A stretch of DNA of 5,745 nucleotides, taken from the NCBI GenBank assembly GCA_002732755.1, contig NVSP01000162.1, forward strand, positions 1 through 5,745. Direction: 5' to 3'. Under the pieces are notes generated by a model. It ran no database searches, was not told where the DNA came from, and worked only from the letters and a program-made list of their open reading frames with translations. Of this stretch, positions 1-5,745 are shown in pieces. This stretch comes from Phycisphaera sp. (GTDB lineage Bacteria; Planctomycetota; Phycisphaerae; Phycisphaerales; UBA1924). The translations under genes were made by a program, and so were the position numbers. The first letter of the stretch is position 1; every line of letters begins with the position of its first letter.

Positions 1-807
1 CAGAAGTGGAGCACGCCGGTGCTGTTTCTGATCGCGGGGATCGTGCTTGCGTACACGGGCTGGGGCTACCTGCAGAATCGCGCCAACGCGAAGGTGAACG
101 ATGCCTTCGACGAGATCGCCGGTTCCGTTGATTTCTCGGTTGCAAACCCGTCGCCCAACACGCTCAAAGCCATCCGCGCCCAGCACGGCACGGTCGCGGG
201 CGTTGTTCCCATGACCTCGCTGCGTGAAGCGGATGTGTACCTCGAAGCCGCGGTCAAGGGTGTTGCGCCAGGCTCTGAGCTTGCGCTCGACGAGGACAAC
301 AACCAGACGGGCACATACGCTGATGAGGATCTGCTGAGTATCGCCGAAAAATCAGAAATGCTCGATAAGGCCAAGGCGTTGTACCAGGCCGTTGCGACCT
401 CGGATGAGGGCGGCGACGGCTGGGCGATCCATCGGTTGTCGGCTCAGTTTGGTTTGGCAGCGGTCGCCGAGAGCCGGGGCGATGCAGCCGGGGCCAGGAG
501 CGCCTACGAGAGCGCCAAGACAGTCGCCGACGGTGCGGGATTCTCGCTCTGGTCGCAGATCGCAGACGCACGGCTCGAAACGATCGATGAGATGGTCGTG
601 CCGGTGGATCTTGTGTCGCGGCTCTCACTCCCGAAAGACCCGGAACCAGAGGTAATCGAAACACCGGAAGAACCAGCCGATGAAACGGTTGACCCGGCAA
701 CGGGCGATGAGCCAGCAACCGATCCGGTTACTGATCCCGCAATCGATGATTCTGGCGATGCAACCGACGAGACCGAAACCGAGGAGCCCGCAGAGGGCGA
801 CGGCTAA
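1..807 (+). CDS. Membrane-anchored TPR-like protein with acidic C-terminal tail (5' partial)
   Basis: The reading frame is open from base 1 to the TAA at 805-807 (268 codons). A GTG at 19-21 would fall at the edge of the hydrophobic segment, so the true start is probably upstream of the window. Codons 7-22 form one membrane helix (VLFLIAGIVLAYTGWG), followed by an Ala-rich helical domain to about codon 200. Its segments AKALYQAV, AQFGLAAVAESRGDAAGARSAY and IADARLETI look like degenerate tetratricopeptide helices. The last 55 or so residues are rich in Asp, Glu, Pro and Thr, with no Lys or Arg, and are probably disordered. The layout resembles YfgM-type single-pass TPR proteins, which act as envelope chaperone partners, but I cannot assign it to that family. 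A cytoplasmic N-terminus with an exported C-terminal domain is inferred. It lies 2 bases upstream of the pseudouridine synthase gene, so the two are probably one operon. Confidence 0.75.
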   Translation, partial: QKWSTPVLFLIAGIVLAYTGWGYLQNRANAKVNDAFDEIAGSVDFSVANPSPNTLKAIRAQHGTVAGVVPMTSLREADVYLEAAVKGVAPGSELALDEDNNQTGTYADEDLLSIAEKSEMLDKAKALYQAVATSDEGGDGWAIHRLSAQFGLAAVAESRGDAAGARSAYESAKTVADGAGFSLWSQIADARLETIDEMVVPVDLVSRLSLPKDPEPEVIETPEEPADETVDPATGDEPATDPVTDPAIDDSGDATDETETEEPAEGDG

Positions 808-809
808 GG

Positions 810-1988
810 ATGCAGCGCAATCTTGACTTCGGCAGCGAAGCCGACGCACCCATCATCAACGCAACCGAACTGACCAAGCCCGGCGGGAAGATCGATCCCG
901 ACGAGTTGCGCGCCCGCATTGAAGAAGCAAGGGGCCAAGGCCAAGCGATGCCCCGCGTGCAATTCGAGCTTTGGCGAGATCTGACCGAGGCAAGGCTCGA
1001 CAAGTATTTGACCAGCCGGATCACATTTCTTAGCCGAAACCAGATGCAGCAGATCATCGATGCGGGCGGCGCAAGCATCAACGGCAAGATCGCCAAACGA
1101 TCGACCAAACTCAAAAAAGGCGACACGCTTCGGCTCGCGATCCCGCCGCCGCCGTCGAGCGATGTGATTCCCCAAGAGATCCCGATCGAGATTCTGTTTG
1201 AGGATGAGCACCTGATCGTGCTCAACAAAGAGCCGGGCATTATCGTCCACCCCGCGCGGACCGAACTCGACGGCACGCTCATCAACGCCCTCGCCTGGCA
1301 CTTTGAGCACACCTCGCAGGGGGCGCTCTCAGATGTAGGCAAAGAACTCGCAAGGCCGGGCGTGGTGCATCGGCTCGACCGCGACACATCCGGCTGCATC
1401 GTCTTTGCAAAGGATGAGGAAACACACTGGAAGATCGGCGCGCAGTTCGAGAACCGCAGCGTTGACAAGCGGTACCTCGCGGTTGTGCAGGGGCGGGTCG
1501 AGCCAGAGGCAATGGTGATCGACAAACCGATCGGGCCGCACCCCTCGCGGGTGAAGGGCTACCGCGAGAAGGTGGTGGTGCGCCACGACGACCTCGGCAA
1601 GCCCTCGGTAACGATCTGCCGGGTGCGCGAGCGGTACCGGCTGCACGACCGGATCGTTGGGGACCAAGAGTTTTCACTCGTTGAGCTAGAACTGAAAACA
1701 GGTCGAACGCACCAGATCCGTGTGCATCTTTCCGATGAGGGCTGGCCCATCGTCGGCGACACCATGTACGGCGGGCGGGCGTTTGTCCACGAAGGCGAAA
1801 CGATCATCGCAAGGCAATGTCTGCACGCGGCGTTGCTTGCCTTTGAGCACCCCAAAACGGGCGAGGCGTTGGTCATTGATGCCCAGCCTCGCGAGGACAT
1901 GCGGCAGCTCATTGAGGTGCTCCGCTTGGGCCAGACCCAAGAGTTGAATGTATCCCAGACCGTGCCGTTGGTGCGGTTTGGGCTTTGA
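810..1988 (+). CDS. RluA-family 23S rRNA/tRNA pseudouridine synthase with S4 domain
   Basis: This enzyme isomerises specific uridines in structured RNA, usually 23S rRNA, to pseudouridine. Residues about 62-110 are an S4 RNA-binding domain (RLDKYLTSR, then NGKIAKRSTKLKKGDTLRL). The catalytic domain follows: EDEHLIVLNKEPGIIVHP at 131-148, HRLDRDTSG at 187-195 with catalytic Asp190, KRYLAVVQG at 220-228, and the family motif GRTHQIRVHL at 298-307. At 392 residues it is longer than RluC or RluD (about 320), mainly through an N-terminal extension of about 50 polar residues. The start is ambiguous. ATG at 810 follows the previous stop by 2 bases, with a weak AGAGGG at 792-797. ATG at 948 has AAGG at 937-940 with 7-base spacing and would keep the S4 domain. 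Family membership is secure. The exact target uridine (RluD-, RluC- or RluB-like role) cannot be read from sequence, so no symbol is given. Confidence 0.95.
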   Translation: MQRNLDFGSEADAPIINATELTKPGGKIDPDELRARIEEARGQGQAMPRVQFELWRDLTEARLDKYLTSRITFLSRNQMQQIIDAGGASINGKIAKRSTKLKKGDTLRLAIPPPPSSDVIPQEIPIEILFEDEHLIVLNKEPGIIVHPARTELDGTLINALAWHFEHTSQGALSDVGKELARPGVVHRLDRDTSGCIVFAKDEETHWKIGAQFENRSVDKRYLAVVQGRVEPEAMVIDKPIGPHPSRVKGYREKVVVRHDDLGKPSVTICRVRERYRLHDRIVGDQEFSLVELELKTGRTHQIRVHLSDEGWPIVGDTMYGGRAFVHEGETIIARQCLHAALLAFEHPKTGEALVIDAQPREDMRQLIEVLRLGQTQELNVSQTVPLVRFGL

Positions 1989-2122
1989 TGGGCGACGTTC
2001 GCGCCACTCTCACAAATCGTAGTTTCAGATGGCAGTTGCAGGGCCTCGACTACGCACTGTTCCTACATTGTGCTTCGTTGTATCTCGTGTGGGCCCAGAT
2101 CGGGCGGCTTCTGAATATGAAT

Positions 2123-2126
2123 AGGA
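2123..2126 (+). promoter_or_regulatory. Ribosome binding site that decides the lipoprotein start
   Basis: AGGA lies 8 bases before the ATG at 2135. The other in-frame starts, TTG 1985, ATG 1988 (overlapping the previous stop as TGATG) and ATG 2117, lack a comparable Shine-Dalgarno match. The first two would also place about 77 residues before the lipobox Cys, far too long for a normal lipoprotein signal. Confidence 0.5.
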
Positions 2127-2134
2127 ATACTGCA

Positions 2135-3820
2135 ATGGGTCATGTACACCGCATCGGTCGCGCATTTGGCGGGGCGACTGTTCTCTCGGTTTCGTCGTTG
2201 ATGCTGCTGGCTGGTTGTTCGACGACGGGTGAGCAGCCAGAAACCGCCGGTTTGTTTGAGGGCTTTGGTAACTACGAACGCGAGATCACGACGCGGTCTG
2301 AAAAATCACAAGCGTTGTTCAATCAGGGCATGCAGTTTCTGTATGGCTTCAACCACGACGAGGCGATCCGGTCGTTTGAGAGTGCTGCCGCGGAAGATCC
2401 GTACGCCGCGATGCCGTGGTGGGGTGTTGCGTACGCCAACGGGATCAACATCAACGACCCGGCTATGAACGAGGCAAGGTCCAAGGCTGCCCGGAGCGCG
2501 GCGGACAAGGCGCTCTCACGGATTGGAGAGTCTTCACCAAAGGAAGCGGATTTGATCCGCGCGGTGTCGGCGCGGTACGAATGGCCAGCACCCGAAGACC
2601 GCGGCCACTTGGATCAGGCGTACGCCGATGCGATGCAGAAGGTGTACGAGACCTACCCGGATGACCCCGATGTCGGCGCGTTGTTCGCCGAATCGCTCAT
2701 GAATCTGCAACCTTGGGACTACTGGACAACTGAGGGTGAGCCTAGAGGGCGTATATTGGAGGTTGTCGCGGTTCTCGAGCACATCTTGAAAGCCAACCCG
2801 AGCCATCCGGGTGCCAATCACTTCTACATCCACGCGGTCGAGGCCTCGAAGACACCAGAGCGCGCCGTCCCCGCTGCGGATCGGCTGCGCACGCTCGTGC
2901 CCGGGTCCGGTCATCTTGTACACATGCCATCGCATATTTACATTCGCGTGGGGCGCTACGCCGATGCCGCCTTGTCGAATATTGATGCGATCGCAGCGGA
3001 CCGGGCGTATTTTGCAAACGCCCCGGAACCCGCGATGTACGCGATGTACTACGGCCACAACATGCACTTTCTTGCCTACGCGGGCATGATGAGCGGCAAC
3101 TACGAAACCGCGATCGGTTCAGCGCGCGAACTCGAGCGCGACATGCCACGCGCAGCGCTCGAGGCGCACGCGGGGTTCATCGAAGGCATCATGCCCGCGA
3201 AATTCCATGTGATGGTTCGCTTTGGCAGATGGGAAGAGATCCTCGCAGAGCCAAAATATGAAGAAGACTACAGGCTCGTCAGTAAAGCGGTCCGGCTGTA
3301 CGCGCGGGCGATCGCGTTCTCGGCGCTTGATCGGCCTGACGAAGCCCGGAGCGAGATCATGCTCTTCGAGGAAGCCGCGTCGGCGATTCCGGAAGAGTGG
3401 TATGTCTTTAACAACCAGGTGAACACCGTGCTCCCGATCGCGCATGCGATGGTCGAGGGCGAGACGCTCTACCGCGAGGGGCGCAAGGCCGAGGCGTTTG
3501 CCAAGCTCCGCGAGGCGATCGCGTATGAGGACAAGCTTGTGTATGACGAGCCGCCGGCGTGGATGCTCCCGGTTCGGCACGCGCTTGGCGCACTCTTGGT
3601 CGCCAGTGGTGAATTTGTGGAAGCTGAGGCTGTGTACCGCGAGGATTTACGCCGCCACATCAAAAACGGCTGGGCGCTGACCGGTCTTCAGCAGGCACTC
3701 TTTGGGCAGGGTAAATCAGTTGAGGCACTCGCGCTGAACGACCAAATCGCGGCGGCGTTTGCAACGGCGGATGTCAAACCAAGCTCGTCGTGCTATTGCG
3801 AACCGGGAACGAAGCGATAG
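2135..3820 (+). CDS. TPR-repeat lipoprotein, uncharacterised family
   Basis: This is a probable exported lipoprotein of 561 residues. The frame extends upstream to TTG 1985, but ATG 2135 gives a classic lipoprotein signal: basic n-region (HVHRIGR), hydrophobic core, then lipobox LAGC with the lipidated Cys at residue 28. The mature protein is alpha-helical and TPR-like. One clear repeat lies at about 58-89 (ALFNQGMQFLYGFNHDEAI), and others occur near IRVGRYADAALSNID at 270-284 and GNYETAIGSA at 321-330. C-terminal repeats surround TLYREGRKAEAFAKLREAI and VASGEFVEAEAVYREDL. The segments NHFYIHAVE, HLVHMPSHIY and HNMHFLAYA give a striking set of His residues between 224 and 311. The only Cys besides the lipobox is a CYC pair at 553-555, close to the end. 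I recall similar uncharacterised bacterial TPR proteins with the HMPSHIY segment, but know no established function. The 146 bases before the start hold no promoter I would defend. Confidence 0.85.
   Translation: MGHVHRIGRAFGGATVLSVSSLMLLAGCSTTGEQPETAGLFEGFGNYEREITTRSEKSQALFNQGMQFLYGFNHDEAIRSFESAAAEDPYAAMPWWGVAYANGININDPAMNEARSKAARSAADKALSRIGESSPKEADLIRAVSARYEWPAPEDRGHLDQAYADAMQKVYETYPDDPDVGALFAESLMNLQPWDYWTTEGEPRGRILEVVAVLEHILKANPSHPGANHFYIHAVEASKTPERAVPAADRLRTLVPGSGHLVHMPSHIYIRVGRYADAALSNIDAIAADRAYFANAPEPAMYAMYYGHNMHFLAYAGMMSGNYETAIGSARELERDMPRAALEAHAGFIEGIMPAKFHVMVRFGRWEEILAEPKYEEDYRLVSKAVRLYARAIAFSALDRPDEARSEIMLFEEAASAIPEEWYVFNNQVNTVLPIAHAMVEGETLYREGRKAEAFAKLREAIAYEDKLVYDEPPAWMLPVRHALGALLVASGEFVEAEAVYREDLRRHIKNGWALTGLQQALFGQGKSVEALALNDQIAAAFATADVKPSSSCYCEPGTKR
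3804..3820 (+). repeat. Left copy of an imperfect 17-base direct repeat flanking the palindrome
   Basis: The 17 bases starting CGGGAACGA and ending in TAG match 3921-3937 at 14 of 17 positions, the first nine identical. This copy encodes the last residues and stop of the lipoprotein. It may be a relic of insertion or duplication, or chance similarity. Confidence 0.4.
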
Positions 3821-3824
3821 ATTT

Positions 3825-3915
3825 GTGCCACTGACATGTTCCGACAGGTCAGTGCTCCATCCCTTTGGTAGTACTTACGACAGAGCACTGACCCAGAAGA
3901 CCGGGTCAGTGGCAC
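3825..3915. repeat. REP/BIME-like palindromic element, four alternating CACTGAC cores
   Basis: Four arms can be read directly. Arm 1 is GTGCCACTGAC at 3825-3835, arm 2 GGTCAGTGCTC at 3847-3857, arm 3 GAGCACTGACC at 3883-3893 and arm 4 GTCAGTGGCAC at 3905-3915. Arm 1 is the exact reverse complement of arm 4 (11 bp), and arm 2 of arm 3 (11 bp). Two local hairpins are also possible. Arms 1 and 2 pair over 3829-3854 (7 bp, an A/G mismatch, then TGT/ACA closing a TCCG loop). Arms 3 and 4 pair as CACTGACCC/GGGTCAGTG (9 bp, 3886-3894 with 3903-3911) around an 8-base loop. The element sits between two convergent stop codons, the usual place for REP-type repeats, which in other bacteria are often mobilised by RAYT (TnpA-REP) transposases. 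It could also end transcription or protect mRNA 3' ends for both flanking genes, but no T-tract follows on either strand. The structure is certain. Its class is inferred. Confidence 0.8.
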
Positions 3916-3920
3916 GGGGT

Positions 3921-3937
3921 CGGGAACGATGCTCTAG
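3921..3937 (+). repeat. Right copy of the imperfect 17-base direct repeat
   Basis: Partner of 3804-3820, spaced 117 bases start to start. It contains the minus-strand stop codon of the glycosyltransferase (3934-3936). The identical core is CGGGAACGA. Confidence 0.4.
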
Positions 3938-4656
3938 CGCCGATCGAAGATGCCGAACTTTGTGATTGCCCAGAGCGCGCCGAGGCCGTCGGTGAAGCCG
4001 ATTTTCTTTCCCTCGGCCTGCGTTCTGCCGTGGTAGCTGATGGGGACTTCGTAGAGCCGGAGGTTTTTGCGGGCCAGCCGCATCGTGATCTCGACCTCGA
4101 TCTCGAACCTGTCGCTGATGAGCGTGATGTCTTTGAGCACATCGGCGCGGACGGCTTTGTAGCAGGTCTCCATGTCCGTCAGGCTCAGGTCGCTGAGCAT
4201 GTTGCAATAGAGCGTGAGCAGGCGGTTGGCCTGGGCGTGCCAGAAGCGGTGGACCTGTCGGCGCTGGCCGGTGATAAAGCGTGAACCAAAGACCGCGTCG
4301 GCTTCGCCGCTGATGATCGGGGCGAGCAACTTTGGGTAGTCCTGCGGGTCGTATTCAAGGTCCGCATCTTGCACGATGGCGATGTCGCCGGTCATCATCT
4401 CGATCGCGCTGCGCAGGGCCGCCCCTTTGCCTTGCCCGGTTTCGTGGTGGATGACGCGGATGTTGTTGTGTTCGGCTGCCAGTTCGGTGAGCAGGTCGGT
4501 TGAGCCGTCGGTTGAGCCGTCGTCGACGCAGATGATCTCGATCTTGAGATCGATGGGTGATTGCTGCACGCGCCGGATGATCTCGCGGAGCGTGCGCACC
4601 TCGTTGTGTACGGGCACGAGGACGCTCAGGGTTGTGTAGGTTCCGGTTTGGTTCAC
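3934..4656 (-). CDS. Family 2 glycosyltransferase, dolichyl/polyprenyl-phosphate mannosyltransferase-like
   Basis: This 240-residue GT-A enzyme probably transfers a sugar from a nucleotide sugar to a polyprenyl phosphate or a related envelope acceptor at the inner face of the membrane. Visible motifs in order: VPVHNE at 14-19, DDGSTDGS at 45-52 (nucleotide binding), GQGKGAALRSA at 74-84, QDADLEYDP at 96-104 with the metal-binding DAD, GSRF at 124-127, TDMETCYKAVR at 160-170, RFEIEVEIT at 183-191 and EVPISYHGRTQAEGKKI at 203-219. These match the DPM1/DPG-synthase-like branch of GT2. There is no C-terminal membrane segment, so it is the short soluble form. The start is GTG at 4656, only 9 bases after the serS stop and in the same frame, with no clear Shine-Dalgarno, so translational coupling to serS is likely. 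The fold begins at about residue 10, which supports this start. The sugar and acceptor cannot be read from sequence. Confidence 0.93.
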   Translation of the reverse strand: MNQTGTYTTLSVLVPVHNEVRTLREIIRRVQQSPIDLKIEIICVDDGSTDGSTDLLTELAAEHNNIRVIHHETGQGKGAALRSAIEMMTGDIAIVQDADLEYDPQDYPKLLAPIISGEADAVFGSRFITGQRRQVHRFWHAQANRLLTLYCNMLSDLSLTDMETCYKAVRADVLKDITLISDRFEIEVEITMRLARKNLRLYEVPISYHGRTQAEGKKIGFTDGLGALWAITKFGIFDRR

Positions 4657-4665
4657 GGTTCTAGC

Positions 4666-5745
4666 TTATACGCCGATTTGCTCTTGCCCGTTCATGTACG
4701 GGCGGAGGGCTTTGGGGAATTTGATCGAGCCGTCGGCTTGCTGGTGCATTTCCATGAGGGGGATGAGAAACCGCGGGCTTGCCAGGACGGTGTTGTTGAG
4801 CGAATGGCAGAAGGTGGTTGGGCCTTTGCCGGCCTGGCCGCCCTTGCGGTATCGGAGGTTGAGCCGGCGGCACTGGAACTCATAAAGCCGGCTCGCCGAG
4901 TGGGTCTCGCCCCAGTCGCCCGAGGGCGTGCCATCATTGTTGACATCGCCCCGACCTGGCATCCAGCACTCGATGTCGATCATGTCCGCGTTCTTCTGGC
5001 CAAGGTCTCCCGTGCAGCATTGCAGCAGGCGGTAGGGCAGCTCGAGGCGTTCGATCAGCGCGGTGACAAAGCCCAGCATCTTCGTGTGCCAGTCGCGTGA
5101 TTCCTGCTCATCCGCCTTGCAAATCACGATCTGCTCGACCTTCTCAAACTGATGGATGCGGTACAGCCCCGCGGTGTCCTTGCCGGCGGCCCCTGCCTCG
5201 CGCCGGTAGCACGGGCTGACGGTGATGTACTTGAGCGGGAGGTCCGCTTCGTCGAGGATCTCGCCCTGGTGCAGGCTCATCAGCCCGACTTCGCCGGTGC
5301 CGGTGAGGTACATGTCGTGCCCGCCGCCGCGCGCGGATTCTTCGATGTGGTAGCTCTGGTCTTTGCCGTGGGGGAAGAACCCTGTGCCGAGCATGGCGTT
5401 TTCGCGGACGAGCGAGGGGACCGAGCGAGGCTCGAAGCCGTTCTCGTTCGACATGTAGTCAAACGCCATGCGGAGGACGGCTTGGTGGAGCCTCATGCCG
5501 TCGCCGGTGAGGACATAGCTGCGGGTACCCGCGATCTTGACGCCGCGTTCAAAGTCGACGAGTTTGAGGTCATGGACGAGCTGGATGTGCGTCTTGGGGA
5601 CAAAGCCTTTGTTGTCGGCGAAGGTTTTGGACTGGTCCCACCACGAAGGTGCCCATGTCGAGATCTCGACATTGTCATCGGATGATGTGCCTTTGGGCAC
5701 ATCGGGGTCAGCGGGCTGGGGGAGTTCGAGGAGCATCGATTCGAG
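4666..5745 (-). CDS. serS: Seryl-tRNA synthetase (5' partial, N-terminal arm outside the window)
   Basis: This cytoplasmic class II aminoacyl-tRNA synthetase charges tRNA-Ser with serine. The frame is open through base 5745, and 359 codons are present. About 100 N-terminal residues, the tRNA-binding coiled coil, are missing because the window ends. Counting from the internal Met at 5736: the linker LLELPQPADPDVP (2-14), motif 1 region ending GTGFFP (117-122), the serine-site loop TGTGEV (145-150, a T-x-E signature), motif 2 CYRREAG to LYRIHQFEKVE (176-201), and motif 3 HSLNNTVLASPR with its Arg at 322. The tail MHQQADGSIKFPKALRPYM is typical of bacterial SerRS. Departures from the common form are GETHSASRLYEFQ where many bacteria have REISSCSN..DFQ, LNNT for LNGS/T, and an insertion of about 10 residues (263-274). 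I read these as a planctomycete-type variant, not as damage. It ends in TAA and leads directly into the glycosyltransferase gene. Confidence 0.97.
   Translation of the reverse strand, partial: LESMLLELPQPADPDVPKGTSSDDNVEISTWAPSWWDQSKTFADNKGFVPKTHIQLVHDLKLVDFERGVKIAGTRSYVLTGDGMRLHQAVLRMAFDYMSNENGFEPRSVPSLVRENAMLGTGFFPHGKDQSYHIEESARGGGHDMYLTGTGEVGLMSLHQGEILDEADLPLKYITVSPCYRREAGAAGKDTAGLYRIHQFEKVEQIVICKADEQESRDWHTKMLGFVTALIERLELPYRLLQCCTGDLGQKNADMIDIECWMPGRGDVNNDGTPSGDWGETHSASRLYEFQCRRLNLRYRKGGQAGKGPTTFCHSLNNTVLASPRFLIPLMEMHQQADGSIKFPKALRPYMNGQEQIGV

Noticed and set aside
19..21. GTG as the real start of the first gene
   Set aside because: The frame is open to base 1, and this GTG lies inside the start of the membrane segment with no ribosome binding site visible in the few bases before it. 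An upstream start is more likely.
728..1525. Long minus-strand open frame (265 codons) opposite the pseudouridine synthase
   Set aside because: The opposite strand carries a protein with clear RluA and S4 motifs. The antisense translation is Ser/Arg-rich with no recognisable domain, as expected for a shadow in GC-rich DNA.
2036..2069. Possible sigma-70 promoter: TTGCAG with TACATT downstream
   Set aside because: The spacing is 22 bases and the -10 match is weak. Such matches are expected by chance.
3825..3925. Intrinsic terminator at the convergent junction
   Set aside because: The hairpins are good, but no run of T follows on either strand, so a canonical Rho-independent terminator is not supported. 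I kept it as a palindromic repeat.
4497..4520. 12-base tandem duplication (CGGTTGAGCCGT twice)
   Set aside because: It encodes the family motif DGSTDGST of GT2 enzymes, so the repetition follows from the conserved protein motif and is not a mobile or slippage repeat.
4561..5685. Two plus-strand open frames of about 180 codons opposite the serS and glycosyltransferase genes
   Set aside because: They are antisense to strongly conserved enzymes and show no domain, ribosome binding site or sensible composition.

Overview
The window is ordinary bacterial chromosome, moderately GC-rich (roughly 60% by eye) and almost fully coding. It holds five protein genes in two convergent blocks and one compact palindromic repeat where the blocks meet. 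I see no tRNA, rRNA, CRISPR array, transposase or phage gene. The form of the seryl-tRNA synthetase (GETHSASRLYEFQ and LNNT...SPR variants of the usual motifs), the planctomycete-looking RluA protein and the acidic-tailed TPR-like membrane protein suggest a member of Planctomycetota, possibly class Phycisphaerae. That placement is inferred from remembered family patterns, not from a search.

Plus-strand block (1-3820). The 3' part of a membrane-anchored TPR-like protein (1-807, start outside the window) is followed after 2 bases by an RluA-type pseudouridine synthase with an S4 domain (810-1988). A large TPR-type lipoprotein follows (best start 2135, stop 3820). No convincing internal promoter is visible. 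The first two genes are almost certainly co-transcribed and the lipoprotein may be as well.

Junction (3821-3933). This 113-base gap between convergent stop codons is nearly filled by an element (3825-3915) in which a CACTGAC core occurs four times in alternating orientation. It can form two local hairpins or one long cruciform. It looks like a REP/BIME-type dispersed palindrome, and an imperfect 17-base direct repeat flanks it. This is the least explained and most interesting feature here.

Minus-strand block (5745-3934). Most of seryl-tRNA synthetase (serS, its N-terminal arm lies outside the window) is followed after 9 bases, in the same frame, by a soluble family 2 glycosyltransferase of the dolichyl/polyprenyl-phosphate mannosyltransferase-like type with a GTG start.

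The genes are mostly housekeeping (tRNA charging, RNA modification) plus envelope-linked proteins. They do not form a recognisable single pathway, and I found no convincing new multi-gene system.
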